DNA from: Anodontia alba
Taxonomy: Eukaryota; Mollusca; Bivalvia; Lucinida; Lucinidae
Length of the DNA: 64,000 nucleotides
Direction: 5' to 3'
Assembly (NCBI GenBank): GCA_964016985.1
Contig: OZ024823.1
Span: 38,173,687 to 38,237,686 of the forward strand
Part shown: positions 22,620 through 34,596 of the stretch, one piece after another
Position numbering within the stretch: position 1 is the first letter of the stretch
Layout: every line of letters begins with the position of its first letter
The notes under the pieces: model-generated
What the model saw: the letters and a program-made list of their open reading frames with translations, nothing else
Told to the model about the DNA's origin: nothing
Databases searched by the model: none
Translations under genes and position numbers: made by a program

Positions 22620-23555
22620 AAGTCCGCTTCCAGTCAAACTAAATATAAGAAAAATTCCCAGCCACTGTTGAAATTTAATCAAATCCTGTTTTTAGAGCAC
22701 ACAGCAATTTCATTTTGTAAATTATTTTTCAAGGAAAATTAGAAAATCATCTGCTTCATAACTGATTAACCTCTAATGTCAAGCCTTAATTTTCCTCGAA
22801 AAATAAGAAAAAATATTTGATATTGACATATGCAAATGTCATGACTGGCAATTTAAGGGTTCAGGTACTCAATTCTACAGAAAAAACTTATCATATTGTC
22901 ATATGCTGATGCTGTAATCTGATCAGAGACTACACTGTTTGCCATACATAATGTAATATTTTAGACACAGTCATGTCTTTTAACTTGCCAGTGCAGAAGT
23001 GATAACTAATGAACTTACCCCTGACTTTGAAAATAACTTTCTTTCCATTTCATTCAGCATGTAAAGTTTCTGTGAGTTTTACAAATAACACTTGGTGAAA
23101 AATCCTTTGGGAAGTAAGTACACATTTTTCCTTTGTTAATATACCAGAAATATTAAATAGAAAGATAATTGTCCAAAGTAAATATTTATAGAAATGCCAC
23201 ATGGAGCAAAAACATGCAACTGGTGATTCCTTTGAGGTGTCAGGTTACATATAGGTCAATGGATCAATGAAGAAACTTTAAGTATTAATAATCTGGGTGG
23301 GATTTATTCCAGGCGGACTTGGAAAAAAGTGACAATGTTTCTGAAAGCTTAAGTTGTAATAATCAGGGCGGATTTTTATTCCTGGCAGACTTTGAAAAAA
23401 TACGCTTGCATTAATGCTTTAGAGTATGCCTGGACTCGGACAAAATACTTGTCAGGCATATTACGCCAGAATTTTCTAAAATCCATGATACTTCCGCTTG
23501 GAGTCTACTTGGAATCCAGCTAGATTCCTTCTAGAACTTTCGTTAGGGTAAATAC
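22620..23555. other. Unique AT-rich insert, no gene recognised
   Basis: Part of the sequence that splits the 330-bp array. It has CTTGGAATCC near 22040 and again near 23510, which may mark the ends of an inserted element. No frame or splice pair is convincing. Confidence 0.35.
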
Positions 23556-24904
23556 ACATGAATAGGCAAGCGAACTAGACCACGCCGTAAAAAGGTCAAA
23601 TGTCAATGTATGACCATTATTTTAGCAATTTTGTTAGACCTCCCGTCCCCGACGATTTATGCAAAGATTCAGCCACAAGGTATCTTCGGTTCTGGAGAAG
23701 AAGATTTTTAAAGGTTTTTACCATATATGGGCATGGCAGTCATCTTGGTCAATGGACGGCAACCATTTAGCAGTCTTTCATTCCCCTGCCCCAGGGAGGC
23801 TCCAAATGAAATTTGAGCAACACTGGCCCAGAGGCTCCAGAGGAGAAGTCATTTGAAATTCTGAACATTTTTTTCCATACAAATGCATTTGGAAGAAAAC
23901 TTGACCTCACCGTAAAAAAGGTCAAATGTCAATGTATGACCATTATTTTAGCAATTTCGGTTCAGTGACCTCTGGTCCCTGATAATTTAAGCAAAGATTC
24001 AGCCACAAGGCATCCTTGGTTCTGGAGAAAAGATTTCTTAAAGGTTTTTACCATATATGGGCATGGTGGTCATCTTGGTCAATGGACAGCAACCATTTTA
24101 GCAATCTTTCATTCCCCTGCCCCAGGGAGGCTCCAAATGAAATTTGAGCAAAACTGGCCCAGAGGGTCCAGAGGAGAAGTTGTTAGAAATTCTGAATTTT
24201 TTCCCATATAAATGCATAAGGAAGCAAACTTGACCGCCCCATAAAAAGGTCAACTGTCAATGTATGACCATTATTTTAGCAACTTTGGTAGACTTTCAGT
24301 CCCCAATGATTTATGCAAAGATTCTGCCACAAGGCATCCTCAGTTTTGGAGAAGAAGATTTTTAAAGGTTTTTACCATATACCGGCATGGCGGCCATCCT
24401 GGTCAATGGACAGCAACCATTTTAGCAATCTTTCATTTCCCTGCCCCAGGGAGGCGCCAAATGAAATTTGAGCAACACTGGACCAGAGGCTCCAGAGGAG
24501 AAGTCATTTGAAATTCTGAACATTTTTCCCATACAAATGCATAGGGAAGCAAACTTGACTTTGCCATAAAAAGATCAAATGTGAATGTACGACCATTATT
24601 TTAGCAACTTTGGCAGACCTCCGGTCCCCGATGATTTATGCAAGGATTCAGCCACGGTTCTGGAGAAAAAGGTTTTTAAAGTTTTTAGTATATACGGGCA
24701 TGGCGGCCATCTTGGTCAATGGACCATGACCATTTTAGCAATCTTTCATTTCCCCAACCTAAAGAGGCTCCATATGAAATTTGAGCAAAATTGGCTCAAG
24801 GGCTTCAGAGGAGAAGTCGTTTGAAAATGTTAATGGACAGACGGACGGACAAAGGACAAAAAGTGATCACTATAGCTCATCCTGAGCGTAGCTCAAGTGA
24901 GCTA

Positions 24905-25372
24905 AAAACATACCCCCTTCTACCCTTACTTGCTTCAAGGATAGTAGGCCTTGCCCAAATATAAGCCAATATCAGTTGGATGCCCCGGTGACATAAGATT
25001 CACTGCATCTTCGCACCACCCGACCACCGCATCACACCAATGAACAAAATGGCTGCCAGAGCTAACTAGACATGTGTCCAAAGTACACAAATGTCCCCAC
25101 ACTTTGCTCTTTGCCCATATTGTAACAACTATTTTCCAAATGTTCAATCTGACCTGTTATACATTCATACTCCTAGCCCAACCCTAGGGCATGATCCAGG
25201 GGCAATTTATTAAATCAGAGTCGAAGGGTTAGATCTGCATAAGCAGCATACCAAATTTCAAGTTCCTAGCATTAAAGTTACAGAAGTTATGACCTCCAAG
25301 AGAAACCTGACATATGCAAGTATGGATGTAACATTAAAAGGAAATGCTATATGCCCCACTGCTGCCTTTAGC
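24905..25372. repeat. Dispersed repeats between two arrays
   Basis: 24910-25000 is a diverged copy of the block at 20050-20135. About 25165-25372 carries a unit marked by CATACCAAATTTCAAGTTCC and GACCTCCAAGAGAAAC that recurs at about 28620-28783, 39760-40030 and 41480-41690. The block ends with a CTGCCTTTAGCAG palindrome. Confidence 0.5.
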
Positions 25373-25722
25373 AGCTCATACTAACTTATAATCAGAAAGT
25401 ATGGTGTTTATATATGAAATAATTTTCAAGATATAAGGCAAAATCACCGGACTGCATACATGCCATAAGCTGTGGACTAAAATCTGTGAGACAAGACAAA
25501 ATTTTAAGGGAGATTTGACAAAATTCTGTGAGATTTTCTTAAACATCACTTTGGAGCTTCCCCAATATAGTCTAAAATATTTTTTTCCAAGTAAGAAACT
25601 TGTGAAAACTACTACAGTGTGTAGTAAAATGGTCTGCAAATTCTGTGAGATTTGAATTTTTTATGGGAATTGCCTTCCAGATGGGCCAAATTCTGTGAGA
25701 TTTTATCTCACAGTGTGAGTTA

Positions 25723-26999
25723 CTAGGGTGAGTCAATAAGCAACCAGCCTAACTTATTTTCCGGTTGAGTTCCACCTCTTCTTTTTCGATGTAATTGCCC
25801 TCTAGTGTGACGCACTTAGACCAACAGTGTTCAAATGCCATCAGCCCAGAACTGAAAAAGTCAGGGTCCTTTCCATTGACCCACTCCTCAACTGCCGTCA
25901 TGACTTCTTCATCAGACCGGAAATGAAGTCCACGGATATCCTTTTCCAAATTTGGGAATAGGAAGAAGTCGCTAGGAGCTAGGTCAGGCGAATAGGCAGG
26001 ATGTGGTATCAATTCATACCCGTTTCGCTCTATAGCATCCATTGCAACTTTGCAAGCTGGGACCCTCGCATTGTCCTGTTGCAGCAAAACACCTTTAGAG
26101 AGTTTACCTCAGCGTTTTTTCACGGACGGCGGTTCTCAGCTGGTTTAACAAGTTTGCATAGTACACTCCAGTTATTGTACTTCTCTTGGGTAAAAAGTCC
26201 AACATAATTAGGCCTTTTGCATCCATCTGTGGCCATCACCTTGCCAGCAGATGGTTGCGTCTTGAACTTCTTTGGTCTCAGGGACCCAGGCCCTACCCAC
26301 TGACAACTCTGAGCTTTATTCTCTGGCTCATAATAATGAACCCAAGTCCCATCACAGTCACCAGATGCAAAAGAAAATCATCTTTTGATCTAAAATGCTT
26401 CAACAAGGCACTGCATACTGATGCTCTGGTTGCCATTTGCTCATCGCTAAGGGATTTGGGGATGCAACGGGCTGTTAGCTTGCGCATACCTAAACGATCA
26501 TGTAAGATTGTTGAAACGCTACCATGTGAAATACCTAATGCCTGCGCTATTTCTTCCACCTGAATTCGCCTATCAGAGTATACCAGATCCTGAACTTTCT
26601 TACACATTTCTTCGTCGGTGGCATCCAGTGGGCGTCCAGACCTGGCTTCATCTTCTAAAGACGTTCTACCGCATTTGAATTCCCCTACCCAGAATTTAAC
26701 CTGAGCATAAGATGGTGCAGAAGACCCATAAACGTTGGCTAACTCGTCGTGTATTTCCTTGCCTGTTTTACCTTTTAAATACAAGTACTGAATTACAGCA
26801 CGGTACTCAACTTTAGATGAAAAGCATGCCTTTGCATCAACAGCCATGTTTGACAGTCAATATCTTATTAAAGAATGACTCGATACGTGTGCAATTTTGT
26901 ACCCATGAATAAAACATATATTGAAACAAAGCATGAAAATCGTGACTGTCTCTGTCCATCTGAAATAAATTAGGCTGGTTACTTATTGACTCACCCTCG
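25723..26999 (-). mobile_element. mariner transposon, inactive
   Basis: 1277 bp with inverted ends: GGGTGAGTCAATAAGCAACC at the left and its near-exact complement at the right, flanked by TA (25721-25722, 27000-27001). It contains a frameshifted transposase on the minus strand. Length, ends and target site all fit the mariner family. Confidence 0.9.
25749..26847 (-). pseudogene. mariner transposase, D,D34D, frameshifted
   Basis: The N-terminal part (26847-26293) starts MAVDAKACFSSKVEYRAVIQ and holds the paired helix-turn-helix region with WVGEFKCGRTSLEDEARSGR, as in mariner transposases. The C-terminal part (26087-25749) holds LLQQDNARV and PHPAYSPDLAPSDFFLF. The two visible catalytic Asp are separated by 34 residues. 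Between them the frame is lost at least three times. The first break is at the catalytic GDETW motif, where one base is missing and Glu has become Gly. An HD(N) His is replaced by Gln. The copy cannot make active enzyme. Confidence 0.9.
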
Positions 27000-27296
27000 T
27001 ATGGCATGTATGGGGACTGTAAAATATAGGTCACTGTGACCTACATTCATTTTAAGGTCCAACTTTGGGTCATACCAATTCATAATTGGAGAGTATGATG
27101 TTTATACACAAAATATTCTTCAAGATATATAGTAAAATCACTGTACTGTGAAATGTAGGTCACATAGGACTCATAATTCATAAGTACGATGTCAAAACAT
27201 GAAATGCTCCTCAAGATGTAAGGCAAAAACATTGGACTGTGAAATATAGGTCACTATGACCTACATTTATTTTGAAGTCAAACTTCATGTCATACT

Positions 27297-27545
27297 GTTT
27301 GTTTGTGTTGAGGTTTTACGGCCCAGTCAACCCAATGGGGTCATGTCGAGTGTGGTCAGTTTACCTAACCACACGTTTACTGGGCAGGTTTAGTCCTCTA
27401 AGCGTTTAACCAGTATTGTGCACATTCTTTCGCCAGAAACTGACAACTGCCCTTCTTGAATCAGCGGAAGGGAGAGAATGACCATAGAAAATATTTCATG
27501 ATCAATCTCCACGAAAGATCATGAAATATTTTCTACGGTCATTGA
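27297..27545 (-). mobile_element. SINE with inverted 5' segment
   Basis: The SINE 3' end (TTTGTTTGTGTTGAGGTTTT complement) starts at about 27301 and its body runs to about 27515. GATCATGAAATATTTTCTAC and on to 27545 then repeats the last ~28 bp in inverted orientation. The tRNA head is absent. It interrupts a unit of the 130-bp array. Confidence 0.75.
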
Positions 27546-28480
27546 TGCATAATGCAAAAGTATGTTTATACACCAAATATTCTTCAGGATACAAGGCAAA
27601 ATAACTGACTGTGAAATATAGGTCACTGTGACCTATATTATTTTAAGGTAAAATGTCAGGCAATACTGAAGGATAATCTGAAAGTATGGGGTTTATATAT
27701 GAAATACTTTTCAAGATATAAGGCAAAATCACTTGACTGTGAGCCATAAGTCACTGTGACCTACTTTATTTTGAGGTTAAACTTCCAGTTATACTGACTC
27801 ATAATTGGAAAGAATGGTGTTTATAATTTCTCAAGACAAAAGCAAAATTGCTGTATCATGAAATATAGGTCACTGTGACCTACATTTATTTTGGCATCAA
27901 ACCCTGGGTCATACTGACTCATAATCCACAAGTGTACTGTTTATAAATCAAGTACTCTTCAAGATATAAGGCAAAATCACTACTGTAAAATACACATCAC
28001 TGTGACCTTTGTTTATTTTGAGGTCATGCTGACTCCTAATTTATAAGTATGACGCTTATACTTCAAATACTCTTCAAGATATAAGGCAAAATTACTGGAC
28101 CAAGAAATGTAGGTCATTGTGACCTGCACTTATTTTGAGGTAAAACTTTGGGTAATACTGACTCATAATCCAAAAGTATGATGTTTTTCATCAAATACTC
28201 TTCAAGATGAAAGGCAACTCACTGAACCATGAAATATAGGTTACCATGACCTAAATTTGTTTTGAGGACAAACTTCAGGTCATGCTGACTCATAATCAGA
28301 AAGTATGGTGTATATACATGAAATACTCTTCAAGATATAAGGCAAGAGTACTGGACCGTGAAATATAGGTCTTGCTGAATACTTCATGATCTACAAGTCA
28401 ATGTCTGACCGAGTATCTAAGTTGTTTTCAAAACAGAAGAGTTGAAAAAATTACCAAACTTTTCCAGGTATCCTAGATTT

Positions 28481-28783
28481 TTACCTTTAGCCCCACTTCA
28501 GGGAACAGACTCTGGGGTCTATGTCATGGCATGAAACCGACCCTCCAGAGTACATATGGTCCAAACATGACTGCTTCCTGATAAGTGATTGTTGAGATAT
28601 GAATATTTGAAAAATTACTTGACATGTGCCTACACAAACTAGCCTGTCCCTTGGGCACCTAGCCCCACCAAGGGCATGACCCAGGGACAACTCTAGCACA
28701 GTGTTGAAGGTTAAGGTCTAGATAAGCAGAATATCAAATTTCAGCTTCCTGGCATAAAAGGTACCCAAGTTATGACCTCCAAC
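28481..28783. repeat. Dispersed repeat unit
   Basis: Two partial copies of the unit seen at 25165, marked by CCAGGGACAACTCTAGCACA and GTACCCAAGTTATGACC. The sequence resumes after 39710, showing that everything between is inserted DNA. Confidence 0.55.
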
Positions 28784-29213
28784 AACAAGAGGGCCATGAT
28801 GGCCCTGTAACGCTCACCTGAGCATCATAGCACTTTGAGAACCTGATCTAGAACTGATCAAGGCAAACATTCTGATCAAAATTCAAAATGATTATATTAA
28901 CAAGTAAGACAATGTAGCATGCCTAATGGACTGTAAAATAAAGGTCAAGGTCAAATATGGATGACTGCACTGAAGAGGCCATGCTAAGATGTATGCATGT
29001 ACTAAGTATCACTGGCTGTAGGAGCAATAGTTACTGAGAAATTGACCTAAACACAAACACTTCACAAATACCAAAAATCACTCTGTAGGACCAATAATTA
29101 CTGAGAAACTGACCTAAACGGAAAAACTTAAGAAAGTCACTGGATAGAAAAATATAAATCACCTTGAAATCATCAAGACAAACATTTTGAGCAAGATTCA
29201 TGATGATCACTTC
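28784..29213 (+). mobile_element. HINE-like element 5' end, outer layer of nest
   Basis: It starts AACAAGAGGGCCATGATGGC and then CGCTCACCTGAG. The following ~400 bp match 44944-45370 and 61584-62020 closely. It stops where a second 5' end begins at 29214. No matching 3' end appears after 39710, so this copy is truncated. Confidence 0.65.
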
Positions 29214-30171
29214 AACAAGAGGCCTACGGGCCACGGGTCGCTCACCTGAGTGACATAGCCACTGCAGATATGCAGATGTTATGCAACATTTTTCCAATCC
29301 TGTCATCGCAACTAATGAAAAGATCATCATTTAAGCAGTTCCTTATTTCGATGAAGAATATATATGACATGACAGTCGATGGAGCATCACATTTCAACTA
29401 TAGGATCAATGCGAAATTTGGTGATAAATGGCTGAGTGGTTTCTGAAGAATCACGATTTTAAACATGTAAATAGCTCAGTGGCAGGGAAATATAATAAAC
29501 ATAAACAAGATGGCAGCCATCTTGGATTTCCAATCAGAATGATTTTAGCTACTGCTGATCTACAAGTCACCTCAATACTTCCAATGAACTTTGCCCTTTC
29601 AGCTCAGGAGAAAAAGTTCAAAACAGATTTTCAAGATGGCCGCCTTGGCCGCAATTTGGGAATTCCTATCGCAACAATCTGAGCTATTTTTTATCTACAA
29701 GTCATCCTGATGCTTCCTACCAAGTTTCAAGTCAATTGGCCTTTCAGTTCAGAAGAAGAAGGGAAAAATAGATTTTCAAGCTGGCCTCCATCTTGGATTT
29801 CCGACTGGAACGATTTTAGATATTTCTATATCTACAAGTCATCCTGATGCTTCCTACCATATTTCGAATCAACTGGCCCTTTGGTTAAGGAAAATAAGCA
29901 ATAAAAAAGAGCTTCAAGATGGCCGCCATGGCAGCCATCTTGGATTTCTGATCCAAACAATTTAAGCTATTTTAGATCTACAAGTCACCCCAATCCTTCT
30001 TACCAAGTTTTGAGTCAAATGGCCTTTCAGTTCTGAAGAAGCAAAAAGTAGATTTTCAAGATGGCTGTCATGGCGGCCATCTTGGATTTCTGATAAAGAA
30101 GATTTTAGCTATTTTTGATCTACAGGTCACCCTGATGCTTCCTACCTAGCTTAAAGTCAGCTAGACAAAGT

Positions 30172-32071
30172 GCCCAGTGGGGCACGTATACCCCCGACCA
30201 GCACTACCGCCACTTTTTAAAGAGCACAAAGTATGTAGCTTTGACTCTGGAGATGGCAGTTGTATGCTATATGTTATAACATTGAAAAAATTCAATCACA
30301 CATAATATGATGCCCTTGACCTCAAAGGTCAGGCACAGATGCAGGGATTGAGCTAAATAAAACTTTAGCCCTACAACTATCACCATATACCAGTGAAATC
30401 AATCAGTCTTTATAATATAAGCAAAAACTGACATTTGTATGAAAAGTCTGTGACCTTGACTTAAAAGCCATGGCCCAGCTTGGGGATGGTGCCGAGAAAA
30501 ACTTCAGATCTATATATACCATCAAGCTTAATATTAATGAAACCAACAAAAGGGTCTTCATAATATAGCTATATAAACTTAGATGCATTTTTTTTTACTT
30601 TTATATGAAATTTCTAAGTCTGTGACCTTGACCTCAAGGTCATACCCCAGGATAAGGATGATGCTGAGTAAAACTCTAGACCTATATCTACCAACATGTA
30701 AAATATAAATAAAATTCCTCAAAGGGTCTTGATGGTATAGCTATATAAACATAAACACAAAAAGTTTTACTTATTTATGAAAATTCTAAGTCCGTGACCT
30801 TGACCCCAAGGTTATTCCCTGGGATAGGGTTGGTGCTGATACAAACTTAAGCCCTATACCTACCATCAGGCTAAACATGAATGAAATCCATCAAAGGGTC
30901 TTCATAATATAAGGTCTTATAAACTTAACATAAAAACTTTGACCCGAAGACAAAAATAAAGTATGAACGAATAATGCTTCAATGGATGGAGGGACAAACA
31001 GATTCCTTGCTGATAGCTATATCCACTCAACCTTTCAATTACGGGATAATAAAATTTAAACAAAAGGTCTTGATGATATGGCTATATAAACTTAAATGCA
31101 AAAACTTTTACTTTTAAATGAAACTTCTAAGTTTGTGACCTTGACCTCGGTCACACCCGGGATGGGGATCATGCGGAGTAAGACTCTAGGCCGATATATA
31201 GCAACATGTCAAATATAAATGAAATTCCGCAAGGGTCTTGATGATACAGCTATATAAACTTTAACACAAAAATTTTCACATTTTTATGAAAATTTTAAGT
31301 CCATGACCTTGACCCAAAGGTCACCCCCGGGGTGGGGATGGTGCCGATAAAAACTTTAGACCTATATCTACCATCATGCCAAATATGAATGAAATCCATC
31401 AAAGGGTCTTCAAAATATGAGGTCTTATAAACTTTAACGTAAAAACTTTGACCCTAAGACAAAAATAAAGTATGAGCGAATAATGCTTCAACAGATGGAC
31501 TGACAGACGAACAGATTCCTTGCTGATAGCTATATCCCCTGGACCTTTCAATTAGGGAATACTGAAATTTAACAAAAGGTCTTGATGATATGGCTATATA
31601 AACTTAAACGCAAAAATTTTTACTTTTATACGAAAATTCTACGTTCATGACCTTGACCTCAGTCACACCCTGGGTAGGGTTCATGCCGGGTAAGACTCTA
31701 GGCCAATATCTAGCAACATGTCAAATATAAATGAAATTCCTCAAGGGTCTTGATGATATAGTTATATAAACTTAAGCACAAAAAACTTTGACTTTTTTAT
31801 GAAAAATTCTAGGGATAGGGATAGGGATGGTGCTGATAAAAACTTTAGACCTATATCTACCATCATGCCAAATATGAATGAAATTCATCAAAGGATCTTC
31901 AAAATATGAGGTCTTATAAACTTTAACGCAAAAACTTTGACCCTGTGAAGGAAAGATGAACGAAAGAACGAACGAACAAACAAAAGTACCAATGAACGTA
32001 CGTATGTACGAACGAACAAACGGAAAAGCGAAAACTATATACCCCAACATACTTCATATGTCGGGGGTATA
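30172..32071 (+). mobile_element. Array element with TATACCCC/GGGGGTATA hairpin end
   Basis: Left end GTGCCCAGTGGGGCACGTAT followed by ACCCCCGAC. At the right end, arms TATACCCC and CGGGGGTATA pair (32037-32071). An AACGAACGAACAAAC-type run precedes it. The core repeats the phrase TGACCTTGACC with ACCATCATGCCAAATATGAA roughly every 165-330 bp. It is inserted cleanly in a 137-bp unit of the surrounding array. Confidence 0.6.
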
Positions 32072-32534
32072 ATAAGCCTTTCGGTTCAGGAGAAGAAGTA
32101 AAAAACAGATTTTCAAGATGGCCACTATGGCAGCCATCTTGGATTTCCAATTGGAACATTTTTGGCCATTTTTTATCCATAAATCATCCCGATGCTTCCT
32201 ACCAAGTTTCAAGTCAACTGGCCTTTGGGTTTAGGAGAAGAAGTGAAAAAAAGATTTTCAAGATTGCCACCATGGCAGCCATCTTGGATTTCCGATCAGC
32301 ACAATTTTAGCTATTTTTGATCTACAAGTCACCCTGATGCTTCCTACCAAGTTTGGTGTCAACTGGCCTTTCGGCTCAGGAGATGAAGTGAAAAATAGAT
32401 TTTCATGGCGGCCATGGCAGCCATCTTGGATATCCAATCGGAATGATTTTAGCTATTTTTGATCTACAAGTCACCCCTATGCTTCCTACCAATTTTCGAG
32501 TCAATTGGCATTTGGGTTTAGGGGAAGAAGTGAA

Positions 32535-32745
32535 AATGAAGTTTTTTAAAAGTAAAACATATTTTAACGAGTAATACTTAACCTATAGATAATGTGCTAT
32601 TCTCTTCTGTTTTCACACCTTCCACAGAAAAAAACGACCTTTCAGTCGTTAATTAAAGTCTTAAACCAGAAGGTCCCTTAGGCAGTTACCTGTGTGACGT
32701 AACTCTTCCCGCTCAATGGACCACGTGTCAGTTTCTTTTAAGTGT
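32535..32745 (-). repeat. DIRS inverted terminal repeat, left
   Basis: GAAGTTTTTTAAAAGTAAAA begins the left outer end. From CTATAGATAATGTGCTATTC to about 32740 the sequence is the complement of the right terminal repeat. The outermost ~30 bp differ between the ends, as is usual for DIRS. Confidence 0.85.
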
Positions 32746-32807
32746 AAAACAATAGACACAATTATGACAGATAAGCGAGGGTGGATGGAGGGAGATAGTT
32801 GATTATT

Positions 32808-32905
32808 TATAGGTTAAGTATTACTCGTTAAAATATGTTTTACTTTTAAAAAAACTTCATTTTAACTTCATAATACATTAACCTATAGATAATGTGCTAG
32901 AATTT
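32808..32905 (-). repeat. DIRS internal complementary region
   Basis: The first half is the complement of the left outer end and the second half the complement of the right outer end. They overlap at ATT (32859-32861), the complement of the AAT at both termini. It represents the circle junction of the element. Confidence 0.85.
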
Positions 32906-33133
32906 GCAGAATAGGAGGGAGGTGCTCTCCTAATTCTAACACCAATAATATCTCACCACTTCTGGTTAAGACTCAGGAAACTCAAAGGAATCAGATACAT
33001 TCTAATTCTATATTTAATAGAAAGAATGATCTAGATTCACAAAACAGCATATCTTTAAGGTGTTATGATCTAACAACCATATATATAATAGTAGACTCTA
33101 GAGGAAGCCAGTTCTTAAGTCTCAGAGACCTAA

Positions 33134-33198
33134 CATTGACCTCCCTGCCCCACTCCCCCACGCCCCCCCCCCCCCCCACCCCCCGCCCCCCCCCCCTC
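33134..33198. repeat. C-rich homopolymer tract
   Basis: Nearly pure C runs broken by single A or G bases, inside the DIRS cargo. Confidence 0.9.
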
Positions 33199-34517
33199 AC
33201 TTTTTATCTTTTTGGGAAACAACAATTGGCTTCAAAAAGAAAAAGGAGTCATTGAGACATAACATAAATATTTCATCGCAAAGTAAGCTAGGAATATAGA
33301 AATATTTTCAAAACAAAATTTGTAAAACAAAAAGCCAAGACCATACGCTGTAAGTAGTCTATCTAGGGTCTTGAATAAATAAGGAAAAGTCTACTCGGTG
33401 GAGTTTCCTATAGATAACTGACATATGTAGATATTTTGGATAAAATTCTAGATATGTGAAGCTATGTAATTGTAATAGTCTAAGCTATTAGAAATATAAA
33501 CTAATTAGGATTCTGTTAATTGGAGCGACAGGACAGTTTCCAATGAACAGACATAGACTTAAAATAACCATAATGTATAATTATTTCCCTTTGATCAAAT
33601 TAAAGAAGGGGAGATAATAAAAGTAGATGGAGTTAACTTAACTATAACTAAGTTATCCATCAGAAGAAAAAGGTATAGACAAACATAATGGTTAAAACTA
33701 TTGCTAGACTAATTGTATTACGAATTTTTAGTCAAGCATAAAATAATACAGAGTTTGCATAAAACTTCTGGGAAGAAAAAACAACCTAAACCATTGATAA
33801 TTAGTTTTGTCATAGACATATAAAAGCGTTTGATGTCCTGACAAAATAATAAAGAAGAAACTGTCAACATCATAACTTAAGAGTTTGACAGAGAATAAGA
33901 GAGATAAGAATAAGATTGATCGCAGCTAACTCTAAGACGGTCATAGTTTGGCTAAATCTTACCGTATTAATAAGATTAAGCAATAATAAATAAGCTGGGT
34001 AGAACCTTTCTATACAAGAAGATTGCCATGAAAAGTACTCCTGAGTAAATAATCATGGAAATCAAGAAATGTTGAAAAATCCAATTTGTAATGACGAATC
34101 AAAATGTTCATAAAAAGAGAAGGACTCAGAGAAAAAGTAATAGTGTGATAATCTCTGAAGAAAGATTATACAATAGTACTGATTAATAATCTCAAAAACA
34201 CTTAATTTATAAGTTAAGAGATAGTATTACTATTCTATACGCATATTTAAGAATAGTAAGAAATATATGAATACTAAATTAAAATTATACTACGGAACAA
34301 ATTCCTGCTATAAATAAAAGGTTAAGCGTAACTATTTATTAAGCAAGGAATTATTAAACATATAACTCGCTATAAAATTTCTGCCCAGAAATTTTATAGA
34401 TAAATATTCAATCAAATTTTTAGAATTGAATATTAATAGAATAAAATCTATGTCTGCATAATTGGTAATTCCTGAAATATCAAATTACGTACTCGCAAAT
34501 GAATTCAGGAAGAAAAT

Positions 34518-34520
34518 ATA

Positions 34521-34591
<71 letters not shown>

Positions 34592-34596
34592 TATAT
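34518..34596. repeat. (TA)n microsatellite
   Basis: About 75 bp of alternating TA inside the DIRS cargo. Confidence 0.95.

Larger units (their letters stand above)
21790..24904 (+). mobile_element. HINE-like element 3' part with ~330-bp array, interrupted
   Basis: The 3' end has ACGGACGGAC, then a hairpin with arms AGCTCATCC and GCTCAAGTGAGCT and terminal CTAA at 24904. That is the same terminal type as the element at 324. The core is a ~330-bp unit marked by CAGAGGAGAAGTCATTTGAA and GTCAATGTATGACCATT. Four units lie at about 23590-24830 and one partial unit at 21790-22010. Sequence 22012-23555 is inserted between them. The 5' end is not recognisable. Confidence 0.55.
25455..27012. mobile_element. 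MITE with 13-bp inverted ends hosting a mariner
   Basis: CATACATGCCATA at 25455-25467 is the exact complement of 27000-27012. GGACTG lies immediately left of it (25449-25454) and again at 27014-27019, and the array unit reads through when the insert is removed. Without the mariner it is about 280 bp, with several AAATTCTGTGAGATTT repeats inside. Confidence 0.65.
25373..28480 (+). repeat. Tandem array, ~130-bp unit, interrupted
   Basis: Units are marked by GACTCATAATC, CTTCAAGATATAAGGCAAAA and ATATAGGTCACTGTGACC. The array is broken by a MITE containing a mariner (25455-27012) and by a SINE (from 27297). About ten units remain. A smaller stretch of the same family lies at 59150-59940. Confidence 0.8.

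Noticed and set aside
26186..26563. 125-codon plus-strand frame
   Set aside because: Antisense shadow of the mariner transposase.
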